NCBI RefSeq assembly: GCF_023652955.1
Contig: NZ_JAKLOY010000004.1
Span: 310,001-374,000, forward strand
Reading direction: 5' to 3'
DNA: 64,000 nt
Source: Geomonas sp. Red32
GTDB lineage: Bacteria; Desulfobacterota; Desulfuromonadia; Geobacterales; Geobacteraceae
Shown: positions 33,473-43,300 of the stretch, one piece after another
Numbering within the stretch: position 1 is the first letter of the stretch
Layout: each line of letters begins with the position of its first letter
The notes under the pieces: generated by a model
What the model was told of the DNA's origin: nothing
Database searches by the model: none
The model's input: only the letters and a program-made list of their open reading frames with translations
Translations under genes and position numbers: made by a program

Positions 33473-34029
33473 TTGAACCTCCAGATGATGCGGGTCCCGA
33501 TCCGCTCCTCCTGCTGGACGGGGCCGAGCAGGGAGCCGGCGATCTGGCTCTGGTCGTAGTAGAGGGTGAGGTCGCTGGAGCGGCCGAGATGGATGCCGAG
33601 CTCGCCGGTCCAGGAGGGGGTGGAACGGAAGGGACGGGTGAAGTCGTAGCCGCGCCGGCTGCCGAGGTCCTGGCCGGTGTAATTGGCGGCGTTCTCGACG
33701 GTCAGCACCGGGAGCTTGGCGGCCGCCGAGAGGTACATGGTTTCCGACAGCGAAAGGCGCCCTCCCGCCTGGGCGTGCAGCATGTGGATCGACTCGTCGA
33801 GGCCGCCGGTCTGCTCCCGCTCGGCGATCCGGTAGCCGATCCCGAGCTCGGGCTCCAAGGTGAACTGGGGTGCCTCGAACTTCACACCACCGGTGGTAAG
33901 GAGCCGGTCGGTGTCGAAGAAGCGGGCGGCGGAAAGGGGGGGCGAAAGGGTGGGGGTGCCCAGGCCGCCGGCCAGGGCCGGGGAGGCTGTCGCGAGAACC
34001 ATGAGGAGTGTGGCGGAGACCCTTTTCAT
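33469..34029 (-). CDS. Small exported beta-barrel-like protein of unknown function
   Basis: 186 residues with a signal peptide (cleaved after Ala-Leu-Ala, about 20). The mature protein has alternating strands and ends Thr-Arg-Ile-Ile-Trp-Arg-Phe-Lys, close to a barrel terminus. No motif recognised. It overlaps glpK by ATGA, so it could help glycerol or other small-solute handling in the outer membrane, but that is a guess from context. Eight short strands would be the size expected for this length. Confidence 0.65.
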   Translation of the reverse strand: MKRVSATLLMVLATASPALAGGLGTPTLSPPLSAARFFDTDRLLTTGGVKFEAPQFTLEPELGIGYRIAEREQTGGLDESIHMLHAQAGGRLSLSETMYLSAAAKLPVLTVENAANYTGQDLGSRRGYDFTRPFRSTPSWTGELGIHLGRSSDLTLYYDQSQIAGSLLGPVQQEERIGTRIIWRFK

Positions 34030-34121
34030 GAGGCGAAGTGTAGCAGAAAATCGGGGAGGGTGCTCAAACTTTCATGAGCGTGTGATGGAAAAATCGGGGA
34101 GAGGAACGACCCGGCAGGAAA

Positions 34122-35381
34122 TCAGCGGGTAACCGGCGGGGGGATAACCGGCTCGGTCTCGGAGGAGACCAGGCGGGCGGTGACCCGTCCGACCGGCAGC
34201 GTGGTCTCGATACGGACCGGGACCTTGCGGTCGTCGTCGGTCATCCAGATCACCAGGTCGGCGGTACGGCGGAAGATGACGCCCGAAGCGGCCAGCGGGC
34301 GGATCACCAGGGTCGGGACCCGGGTGAGGTTCGGAAGCGTGATGACCTCGCGGCGCACCACCTCTACCGGCACCTCCGCGTAGCGCTCGGAGTCGTAGAT
34401 CTGGAGCGTCTCGTTGCTGCCGACCTTGAGCGGCCGGGTACGGAGCGAGTAGATCCCCGAAAGGGAGTCGAGCACCTCGGAGTTCGGGACCTCGGTCACC
34501 TGGCTCCGCGCTCCGATGAGGTCGAACCAGGAGACCCGCTTCTTCCGCAGGTTGATGGTGAACATCTCGTCGCTCGCGAAGTTCCCCTCCTGCTGGCGGA
34601 TCTTGGTCTGGATGTACATCCCGGCCACCTGCTGGGTCTCGATGACATCGTCGACCCGGTAGAAGGCGGAGACGGCGGGAGAGGTCTTGACCCGCAGGGT
34701 GATGGAGGTGATCCCCTTCTCGTTCTTCGCCTCGAGAAAGGCGTCGCCGATGGGAAGGCCGTGCATCATCATCTGGTAGGTGAGCTTCTCGTGCTTGGCG
34801 CCGATGAACTCTCCCACCCCCGTCAGGGGGGTACTCCCCACCACAAGCGCCTTGGCTCGTGCGGGGACCGGCTTGGCGGCCTTCACCGGATGTGCCTCTT
34901 CGGGAACCGGGGGCGCGGGCGCGGGGGCCTGGGCGGCCACCTTCTCCGGCCCGGCCGGAGCAGCAGCAGCCTGGACGCTCGCAGGCGCCTGGGCAGGGGC
35001 CGGTACGGGAGCATCGGCCTCGCGCTCCTGGGCGGGATCCGGGTCACTGGCGGCCGGGGACGGTTCCTGGGCGGTTTCCTCGGGAGACTCCTCATCGTCC
35101 GCCGCTGCCGGCTCCTCGGCCGGCTGGCTCGCCGTAGAGAGATCAGCCAGGTCGACGGTCACCGCGGGGGGGGCCCCCACCGGTTTGCCGAAATCGTAGT
35201 GCCCGAACAGGGCGATCAGCTGGACGAAGAGGATGTGGGCCGCCACCGAAAGGAGACAGCAGACCAGAAGGAGGCGAAGCGAGCGGAATCCGCCATGGAG
35301 GGCGTGACGGGGACGATCGGTGCACTCCCGGGGGATCAGATCGGCAGAGGCCGAAGCTATGTTGGATGGCGGAGGGGTCAT
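34122..35381 (-). CDS. TonB-like N-terminal segment fused to DUF3108
   Basis: 419 residues. A membrane helix at ~36-57 contains Leu-Ser-Val-Ala-Ala-His, the Ser-x3-His spacing of the TonB transmembrane helix that contacts ExbB/ExbD. A Pro/Ala/Glu-rich periplasmic linker runs to ~185. The C-terminal ~220 residues form a DUF3108 domain (starting near Lys-Leu-Thr-Tyr-Gln-Met), a periplasmic beta-rich family of unknown role. The ribosome site is weak, so the start is less certain than the frame. It stands alone on the minus strand, 92 bp from the barrel gene. The TonB comparison is my inference. Confidence 0.78.
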   Translation of the reverse strand: MTPPPSNIASASADLIPRECTDRPRHALHGGFRSLRLLLVCCLLSVAAHILFVQLIALFGHYDFGKPVGAPPAVTVDLADLSTASQPAEEPAAADDEESPEETAQEPSPAASDPDPAQEREADAPVPAPAQAPASVQAAAAPAGPEKVAAQAPAPAPPVPEEAHPVKAAKPVPARAKALVVGSTPLTGVGEFIGAKHEKLTYQMMMHGLPIGDAFLEAKNEKGITSITLRVKTSPAVSAFYRVDDVIETQQVAGMYIQTKIRQQEGNFASDEMFTINLRKKRVSWFDLIGARSQVTEVPNSEVLDSLSGIYSLRTRPLKVGSNETLQIYDSERYAEVPVEVVRREVITLPNLTRVPTLVIRPLAASGVIFRRTADLVIWMTDDDRKVPVRIETTLPVGRVTARLVSSETEPVIPPPVTR

Positions 35382-35476
35382 GGTCGTAGCAACTTTACCA
35401 GCAATGCCGCCCCCTTCAAGGGAGCGTATCCCGGGACGGCAGACAGCCGCCTGCCGCCCCGGGAGTTACGGACATT

Positions 35477-35506
35477 AAAAGGCCCCGCCTCTTGCGAGGC
35501 GGGGCG
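35477..35506 (-). terminator. Rho-independent terminator at the end of the cytochrome locus
   Basis: GCCCCGCCTC/GAGGCGGGGC stem followed on the minus strand by CTTTTAAT; it lies 30 bp after the stop of the last nine-heme lipoprotein. Confidence 0.85.
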
Positions 35507-35535
35507 GATACTGCGGGTGGTCTACCTCGGAGTCC

Positions 35536-37923
35536 TTACGGGCGTTCCGGAGAAGACCATGCACCGGTGGAGCGGCTCCAGCCGACCAGGTAGAGCATGC
35601 TCTCGGTGGTGCCGTTAGCCAGCACGGTAAGGGTGCCGTTGGTGTAGGCGGTGGACCCTTTGGTGTAGAGGCCGGCGACCGGGTTGGCGATGCCGTTGAC
35701 ATTGCCGCTGATGGCGGAGATGGCAGTAGCGGTGCCGCTCACCGACATGTCGAGCTTGCCGTTATCGAGGAAGTCGATGGAGTCGTAGATCAGCCTGCGG
35801 CTGTAGGTCCTGGCGTGGGCGAAGCCACCCTGGTCCTTGGCGAAGAAGGCCAGGTTGGAGAGGGCGCCCACGAACTTGGTGTAGCCAGCGTCACCGGCGG
35901 ACTGCGAGTAGCCAAGGGCGATGGCGGTGTTGGTCCAGTCGGTGGAGTAGTACGGGTAGGTGGTGGCCGCCGGAGCAAGGTAGTTGGCGTAGGTGGTGCC
36001 CGGAGCGGCGTAGGTGCTGCTGGTGGTGCTGGAGCTGGCGGTGAAGATGGTCCCTTCGGTCGGGTCGTAGGTCGGGTAGGTGGCATTCCCTGCCGGCTCG
36101 AGGAACTTCACGAAGGAGAGCTTACCCGGCTGCACGGAGGTGAACGGGTTGATGGCGACCAGGAACTGGAGCGGGTTGGTGGTGCTGTAACCAAGCGCGT
36201 TCGGGGTGCTGGTCAGCGCGGCGTTGTAGTCGGCAATCTTCTTGTTCACAACGGTGGCGCCCAGGGCGATGGCGTTGTTGTACACCTCTTTCTGGGGATC
36301 GAGGAAGAACTGCTCGAAGGCCGCCTGGGTAGCGATGGCCTGGCCGTTCTCCGAGGTGTGGCAGTTGCTGCAAACCGCGTTGATGGCGGCCTGGTCGATC
36401 CTGAAGCTGTGGCTGCCGGTGACGTGGCAGGTAGCGCACGGGCCGTTGCTGTCGAGGTTCCCCGGGACGAAGAAGGACGGGTTGTGGGAATCGCCATGGA
36501 TAGCGTTGGTGCCGAGCTTGCGGTGGGTACTGCCGATGCCGCCGACGGCCTGGCCGTAGCCCGGATCCTGGTCAGAGGTGAGGCCGTTAAGGTAAGCGTT
36601 GCTGGTCACGCCGGTGACGCCGGTCGAAAGGTTCATGAAGCCGAACTTCACGTACATGACGGCGGCAGACGGCATGTTGTGCTGGGAAATGGTGGAGGAG
36701 CGCTTGAGCTTGAGAGCCGAGGTGCTGTTGGCGAAGTACGGATCGGAGCAGCCGAAGCTGGTGGCCGAACCTTCGGTGGTGCCGGCGTGGCAGACGATGC
36801 AGACGTTGGAACCGGCCATATCCGGGTAGTACGCCTTCTTGTTGGGGTTCAGCTTGTTGTACGGAGCGAAGCCGTAGCCGGGGTTGGAGGTGGTGTAGGC
36901 CCTGAAAGCGCTGGCGCTGGTCCCCGGGAGGTTACGGATCTTCCCGAGCGGTGCGTTGCTGTGGCAGGCGTTGCAGGTGACCATCTGGTCCTGGGCAGTC
37001 ATGGTGCCGCCCACAACCTTGGTCGGATTGGCCATGGCGGCGATGAAGCCGGCCGCGTTGTGGCAGCGGGTGGAGCAGCCGCTGCCGCCGCCAGCCAGGC
37101 GGGCGAAGTCGGTGCTGCCATGTGCGGACTGGGCCCAGGTCTTGCGCTCCATGTTGCCCGCCAGGGTATTGTGGACCTGGTGGCAGGCGGAGCACTCGGT
37201 GCCGTTATTGAAGTAGTAGTTGCCGTGGTTGGCGACCAGCTGGGTGTTGGTGTTGTTGATGTTGTGGCAGTCGAAGCAGCGGGCCTGGGTCCCGTTGGCA
37301 GACGGATCCGGGATGTTGTGCGACGGGCCGTGGCAGCCGACGCAGCCGGCGCCCTGGCCGTTGGCATCCTGGAAGGTGGTGTTGGTGTAGTGGCCGGACT
37401 GCTTGTAGTTGGCCACGACGCTCTGGCCGGTGAGGTCCAGGGTGGTCTCGTGGCAGCCGAGGCAGGGGACTTCCTCACTCTTGACGATCGGGACGGTCAT
37501 GTTGATCGTGCCGGCGTTGGTGGTGGCGTTGGGGGCGACGTCGAGGTTGATGGCGTACCCTTCGTACACCATGGCGCCGGTGGAGTCGAGGGCCTTGACG
37601 GCCACGGCGACGGTGCCCGGGTAGATGCCCGGGATGGAGCCCGAGGCGGAGTTGGCAGCCGCCACGGTGGTTTTCACGACCGGGATCGGGCCGTTGGTGC
37701 CGGTGCCGGTCACGGTGAAGACGACGTTAGCGACGTTGGAGGGGATGGAGGAGGTCGCTTTCGCCTTGGCGAGCTTGGTGCCGTTAGACCAGGTCAGCTT
37801 CGCGGTCACCGAACCCGGGGCGGCGGAGGTGCCGGTTCCGGCATTGTTGGCGCCGCACCCCGTCATTGCCGCCAGCAACAGTACTAACAGAAGGTGTTGC
37901 AGCATAAAAAACGTTTTTCTCAT
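35536..37923 (-). CDS. Nine-heme cytochrome lipoprotein with one CX3CH site
   Basis: 795 residues from the ATG at 37923 (AAGGAG upstream). Lipobox Ala-Met-Thr-Gly-Cys. An N-terminal Ig-like region (~30-150) precedes the hemes: CLGCH, CVGCH, CFDCH, CSACH, CSTRCH (three residues between the cysteines), CNACH, CIVCH, CATCH and CSNCH. The C-terminal Arg-Arg-Leu-Ile-Tyr-Asp-Ser-Ile-Asp-Phe-Leu-Asp is shared with its tandem neighbour at 38067, with which it aligns along most of its length; the lipobox regions are nearly the same. The pair is a local duplication. Likely cell-surface electron outlets. Confidence 0.9.
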   Translation of the reverse strand: MRKTFFMLQHLLLVLLLAAMTGCGANNAGTGTSAAPGSVTAKLTWSNGTKLAKAKATSSIPSNVANVVFTVTGTGTNGPIPVVKTTVAAANSASGSIPGIYPGTVAVAVKALDSTGAMVYEGYAINLDVAPNATTNAGTINMTVPIVKSEEVPCLGCHETTLDLTGQSVVANYKQSGHYTNTTFQDANGQGAGCVGCHGPSHNIPDPSANGTQARCFDCHNINNTNTQLVANHGNYYFNNGTECSACHQVHNTLAGNMERKTWAQSAHGSTDFARLAGGGSGCSTRCHNAAGFIAAMANPTKVVGGTMTAQDQMVTCNACHSNAPLGKIRNLPGTSASAFRAYTTSNPGYGFAPYNKLNPNKKAYYPDMAGSNVCIVCHAGTTEGSATSFGCSDPYFANSTSALKLKRSSTISQHNMPSAAVMYVKFGFMNLSTGVTGVTSNAYLNGLTSDQDPGYGQAVGGIGSTHRKLGTNAIHGDSHNPSFFVPGNLDSNGPCATCHVTGSHSFRIDQAAINAVCSNCHTSENGQAIATQAAFEQFFLDPQKEVYNNAIALGATVVNKKIADYNAALTSTPNALGYSTTNPLQFLVAINPFTSVQPGKLSFVKFLEPAGNATYPTYDPTEGTIFTASSSTTSSTYAAPGTTYANYLAPAATTYPYYSTDWTNTAIALGYSQSAGDAGYTKFVGALSNLAFFAKDQGGFAHARTYSRRLIYDSIDFLDNGKLDMSVSGTATAISAISGNVNGIANPVAGLYTKGSTAYTNGTLTVLANGTTESMLYLVGWSRSTGAWSSPERP

Positions 37924-38008
37924 CTTGCTCTCCTTACTTTGGGTGTTGGATCGTCTCATTACTGCCCGATTGCAGGTTTAAGGTCTCCGGGAGGTCCCGG
38001 GGAAGTAG

Positions 38009-38028
38009 GCCCCGCCCGGAGGCGGGGC
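38009..38028 (-). other. GC-rich hairpin between the two nine-heme genes
   Basis: GCCCCGCC and GGCGGGGC with a four-base loop, in the gap between the tandem cytochrome genes. It lacks a T-run on the minus strand, so it may weaken read-through or stabilise mRNA ends and set unequal amounts of the two cytochromes. Confidence 0.5.
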
Positions 38029-38066
38029 TTCGTTCTTACTGGTGGTGTCTCGACACCGCGAATACC

Positions 38067-40181
38067 CTACGGGCGCTCGGGGCTCGACCAAAGGCCAGTG
38101 GAGCGGCTCCAGCCGAGCAGGTACAGCATCGCTTCCGAGGTCCCAGTGTAGATGGTGGTGATGGCACCGGCAGAGACGTTGTAGGCATTGGTGCCTTTGG
38201 TGAAGAGGAGGTTGCCGTTGGTATCGGTCAGCCCGGAAGCAAGGGCGGAGGCGCCGGCCGAGAGGTTCATGACGCCGTCGTCGAGGAAGTCGATGGAGTC
38301 ATACAGCAGTCTCCTGGAGTAGCTGCGGGCATGGGCGTAAGCGGCCGGATCCCTGTTCAGGAGGTTGATGTTGAAGCAAGCACCCATCATCTTCTTGCCG
38401 AAGGCCTGGTTGCCGGTCCCCAGCGTCCAGTCTTTCACCTGGTTGGCGTTGGTGTGGGCCAGACCGTGCTTGAAGAAGTACGGGTAGGCGGTGGAGTCGT
38501 AGTCGATCCCTTTGGCGGCCAAAAGGGTGACGGCCAGCTTGATGGTGCTCTGGAAGGCCGAGGACTGCGGCTCGATGAACACGCTCTGGAAGTTGGTGGA
38601 GTTGAGCGGGATGGTGTTTTCAGAGCCGTGGCAGTTGGTGCAGACCTGGTTGTAGGTGTTGGCGTCGATGGCCAGGGTGTGGCCGTGGGCGGCGCGGTCG
38701 CCGGCCGGGGCGCCGTTGGCGTTCAGGTGGCAGGTCACGCAGGGGCCGTTGGCGTCAAACTGGCCGGGGATGAAGACGGCCGGGTTGTGGGTGTCGCCGT
38801 TGATGAGGGTGGTGCCGAGCTTACGATGGGTACTGGAGACGCCGCCGGCGATCCCGAAGCCGGGGACGGTGACGTTGTCCGGGGAGAGGGTCTTCCCGTA
38901 GGTGGTGGTGCCGAGGACGGCGCTAGCCGAGGTGAACTGGGTGAAGCCGGTCGACATGTACATGAGGCCGGCGGCGGCCAGGTAGTGCGAGTTCTTGAAG
39001 GAAGCGTTGGTGAAGTCGGTCACCGCGTCGACGCCGTTCTCGCGAGCGGAGTGGCAGGCGATGCAGAGGTTGGACTCGCCGACGTCCGGGAAGGTGGCGG
39101 TCACCGAGTTGTTGTTGATCTTGTACTGGGTGGTGAAGGCGCCTACCTGACGGACCGCGAAGGTGTTGTCGGTGTGGCAGCCGTCGCAGCCGAGCACTTC
39201 GCGCTTGTGGTCGCCCACTGCGGCGATCGAGGTGGTCGGGAAGGTCTGGAAGTTGCTCTTGGCGAAGTTCTTGAAGCCGGTGCCGGTGTGGCAGCGCTGG
39301 CAGGCGATCTGCCCCGGAGCCTGCATGTCCTCGGACGCCCAGGCGGCGCCGTTGATGTCACCGTGGGCGGAGGCGGCCCAGGCTACCCGCTCGGGGTCGG
39401 CCACCTGGGAGTTGTGGAACTGGTGGCAGGAGGTGCAGGCCTCGTTGGTCGGCACGAACATGGCGGCATGGACGCCGGCGCCGGTGTAGTTGTTGAAGTG
39501 CATGGCCACCTTGTCGGTGTGGCAGTCGAAGCAGCGGGCGGCGGCACCACCGGCGGAGGGATCCGGGATGTTGTGGGAGGCGCCGTGGCAGCCGACGCAC
39601 CCTACCCGCACGCCGTTGGCGTCGGTGAAGGAGACGTTGGTGTAGTGGCCGGCGCTCTTGTAGTTGGCCACGATGTTCTGCCCGGTGGCGTCCAGGGTGT
39701 TCTCATGGCAGCCGAGGCAGGTCTGCTCCTCCGCCTTGACCACCGGCGGGGTCATGGCGATGTTCCCCACGTTGGTGGTGTTGTTGGCGGTCACCGCCAC
39801 GTTAAGGGCGAACCCTTCGTAGACGAGCTGGTTGTTGGAGTCGAGCGCTTTGACCGAGAGGGCCACGGTGCCCGGGTACACGCCGCCGATCGAGCCGGTG
39901 GTGGTAGAGGACGGCAAGAGGCTCTTGACCACGGGGACCGGGGACCCATTGGTGCCGGTACCGGTCACGGTGAAGAGAATGTTGGCCACGTTGCCCGGCA
40001 CGGTGGCGGTAACCAGGGCATGGGCTGCGTTTCCGACCGGCCGCCACTGCAGCTTGGCGGAGATGGACCCGGGGTCGCCACTGGCGGCGGGGGTGGCGGC
40101 ATTGTTGGCACCGCAGCCTGTCATGGCGACCATGAACAGGACAAACAGAAGGTAGTGTAGCTTGGTCAGACTGTTTCTCAT
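38067..40181 (-). CDS. Nine-heme cytochrome lipoprotein
   Basis: 704 residues from the ATG at 40181, with AAGGAG seven bases upstream; the frame is open a further 51 codons but those precede the signal peptide. Lipobox Ala-Met-Thr-Gly-Cys, an Ig-like N-terminal region, then nine CXXCH: CLGCH, CVGCH, CFDCH, CTSCH, CQRCH, CDGCH, CIACH, CVTCH and CTNCH. It is a tandem paralogue of the gene at 35536 and related to those at 2866 and 27784. In the locus it follows the FN3/repeat lipoprotein after 165 bp. Expected on the cell surface. Confidence 0.92.
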   Translation of the reverse strand: MRNSLTKLHYLLFVLFMVAMTGCGANNAATPAASGDPGSISAKLQWRPVGNAAHALVTATVPGNVANILFTVTGTGTNGSPVPVVKSLLPSSTTTGSIGGVYPGTVALSVKALDSNNQLVYEGFALNVAVTANNTTNVGNIAMTPPVVKAEEQTCLGCHENTLDATGQNIVANYKSAGHYTNVSFTDANGVRVGCVGCHGASHNIPDPSAGGAAARCFDCHTDKVAMHFNNYTGAGVHAAMFVPTNEACTSCHQFHNSQVADPERVAWAASAHGDINGAAWASEDMQAPGQIACQRCHTGTGFKNFAKSNFQTFPTTSIAAVGDHKREVLGCDGCHTDNTFAVRQVGAFTTQYKINNNSVTATFPDVGESNLCIACHSARENGVDAVTDFTNASFKNSHYLAAAGLMYMSTGFTQFTSASAVLGTTTYGKTLSPDNVTVPGFGIAGGVSSTHRKLGTTLINGDTHNPAVFIPGQFDANGPCVTCHLNANGAPAGDRAAHGHTLAIDANTYNQVCTNCHGSENTIPLNSTNFQSVFIEPQSSAFQSTIKLAVTLLAAKGIDYDSTAYPYFFKHGLAHTNANQVKDWTLGTGNQAFGKKMMGACFNINLLNRDPAAYAHARSYSRRLLYDSIDFLDDGVMNLSAGASALASGLTDTNGNLLFTKGTNAYNVSAGAITTIYTGTSEAMLYLLGWSRSTGLWSSPERP

Positions 40182-40346
40182 CGTGCGCTCCTTACCTTTG
40201 AGTGTTGGAAACCTCGTTCCTTTGTCGTTGATTACCGATGTCCCTTCACAGCGATCTCGGGAAAACTTCAGCTTCAATGGCACCTCCGTATGGATTGGGT
40301 ATCTCTGCTTCCCTTTCATATGCATGGTTGGCATCCGTCAGCCGTC

Positions 40347-43300
40347 CTACCAGGTGAGCGTCCCGCTGATGCTGCCGCTCGGGTAGCCGATGGTACCGCT
40401 CACCGTTCCGGCCGGGTAGAGTACGCCGCCGGAGATGATCCCGGCCGGGTAGAGCACGCCGCCGATGACGACGCCGGTGGGGAATCCGATCGAGTTGGTG
40501 ATGGTCCCGCTCGGGTAGGTCACCCCGGTGGTCACCGCGCCGGTCGGGAAGGCCACCCCGCCGACGATGGTGCCCGGCGGATACTGGACCCCGCCGATGA
40601 TGACGCCGTTGGGGTACTGGATGCCGCCGATCACGGTACCGGTCGGGTAGCTCACCCCGCCGATGATGGTCACCCCGCCGTAGCTGATGCCGCCGATGAT
40701 GGTGCCGTTGGGGTAGGTGGTCCCGGTATTGAGGGTGCCGACCAGCACGGTGGCGAAGTTCTGGCCGGTCACGTTGGCGCCCGCCACGGTGACCGTCCTG
40801 GTGATCGGGACGAAGCTGTAGAACCCGGCGGCCGAGGCGCTCAGGGTGTACGTGCCGTTGGGGACCGCGGGGAAGGAGAAGTTGCCGTTCTGGTCGCTGG
40901 TCGCGGTGGTGGCGTTGCTGCTGGCGTCGGTCAGGGTCAGCATGACCCCGGAGAGGCCGGCGTTGTTCAGCACCACCTGCCCGTAGATGGTGTAGGTGTT
41001 GGGCGGCGGAACCGGGGTCTGGACCTGGACGGCGCTGCTGGGCGGCGAGAGGTTGCCGGCGGCGTCGTAGGCCTCGACGGTGTAGCTGTAGGTGACGCCA
41101 CCAACCACGGTGGGATCGGTGAAGGTGGTGCCGGTGGTGATGTTCGCCACCTGGACGCCGTCGCGGAATACCAGGTAGCCGGCCACGCCGTCGCTGACGC
41201 TGTTGGCGGTCCAGGTGAGGACCACCGAGCCGCTCGTGGGGGCGGAGGCCGCCACGCCGGCCGGTGCCGACGGCGGGGTCGTGTCGCTCAGGTCGACGGC
41301 GGCCGGTACCGGCGCGAGCCAGATCGCGCTCGGTGCGGAGTAGATGCCGGCATCGGAGAAGGCGAGCACGCGGTAGCTGTAGGTGGTCGACGGGGAGACC
41401 GTGGTGTCGGTGTAACCCGGAACCCGAGTGGAGGCGATGTTGACGAAGTTGTTGCCGGTGGCGTCACCCCTTTGGACCAGGTAGCCGGTCACCGGGTTGC
41501 CCCCCACGAGCGAGCTGTTCCACATGAGCGAGACGCCGCCTGCGTTCACCGAGACCGCGACGAAGTTGGTCGGGGTGTCGGGGACGGTGGCGCTCGGGTT
41601 GTTCGGGTTGGCCGGGGTGGTGACGGTCAGGACGTTGCTCGGTACCGATTCGCCGCCGTTTTTCACCGCGGTCACCGTGTAGTGGTAGCCCGTGTTGGGG
41701 GTCACCGCGGCGTCGCCGTAGGAAAGACCGGTGAGCCCGACGGCGACCGGCGAACCGTCGCGGTAGACGGTGTAGGTCACCCCGGCGTCGGCCGAGGCGG
41801 TCCAGCTCATGGAGACCAGGTTGTAGGCCGCGGTGTCGGTAAGGCCGCTGGGAGCGCCGGGAGCGGTGGCGGTCGGGGAGGCGTCGGTCCGCACGGTCAA
41901 GAGGGCCGAGGCGTCGGAGAGGTTGCTGTCGCTGTCGGCCGCCTTCACGAAGTAGATGTAGGAGGTGACCGGGCTGACCGTGTTGTCGATATACGAGGTG
42001 GTCGGGACGGTGGCGATCAGCTGGTAGTCGCGGTAGACGTTGTAGGCGGCGGCCGGGGTCACCGACCCGTCGGCGTTGGTCTTGGTGGAGGCCTGCCAGG
42101 TGAGGGAGACCACCTTGTCGTTGAAGCCGCGGCAGACGAGCCCTACCGGGGTGGACGGGGCCACGGTGTCGTAGGGGGCCGGGGTGGTCACGTCGATCTC
42201 GTTGCTCGCCTCGGAGTAGTTGCCGATGGCGTCGATGGCGTAGACCTTGTAGACGTAGTGGGTGACCGGCTCGGCCAAAAGGTCGAAGTAGGTGAAGGAG
42301 GAGGCGGAGGAACCGCGGGTGTCGACGAGCGCGACGGTGGCGGCCACTCCGACGTCGTTGACGCGGCAGACGGCGTATCCGGCTACCCCGTTGGAGGTGG
42401 AGGCGTTCCAGGTCACCCGCACCTTGCGGGCGGCCAGGGCGCTCGCGGCTGCCCCGGTGGGCGCGTTCGGGGGCGCTGCGTCGGTGACGGAAGGCACGGT
42501 CACCGGTGCGGTCATGGCATTGGAGAGCGCGGTGTTGATCACGGTGCTCGGAACGTACTCGGGGGGGACCGTCCCTTCCTGGGCCAGCTGGGAGGTGGAA
42601 ACCACGATGGCGTTCTTAAGGGCGGCGGCCACGTTCCCCATCCCGTTGGCGGAGAGCATGGAGGCGACGATGTCGGCCAGGGTCGGGGTGGTGGCGGCCA
42701 GCGCGTGGGCCGCCGAGACCGAGACCTGGCCGGAGGTGACCAGGTTCACCGCACGGATGCTGACCGCGAGGTCCTGCTGGGCCTTGGAGGTGAAGCGGTC
42801 GTTGATCCGGCGCGGGGGCGCGGTCTGGTAGAAGCCCAGCCCGAACAGGTTCTCGAGGGCGGCGTAGGACTTCTTGATGTTGCCGGAGGAGAAGCCGGTC
42901 GCGGCGTAGTTCTGCTTGATGAACTCGACCGAGGCCTCGGTGGCCAGGCTGACCATCACCGGCGGGATGTTGGCGCGGGTGACGAAGTTGGCCGGTACCG
43001 CGGCCCGGATGGTGCTCAGCCCGCCGACGAAGAGGGCCCTCCGGAGCTGCCTCAGCGCGCTGCCGCCGGAAACCTTGCTCTCTACCACCAGGGCTCCCGT
43101 GTAGCTGGTCGGGATCTGCAGGCGGTAGGCCCCTTTGCTGTCGGTGGTGGCGGTGACCGGGTAGATGCTGAGGGGGGTAGTCGACTCGACGCCGTTCTGG
43201 TCGACGGGGTAGGCGGTCACCGTTGCCCCCGCCAGCGGCAGCCCGGTTGCCGGGTCGGAGACTATCCCGGACAGCGTTTTCGCGGGCACGTTGGGTGCCG

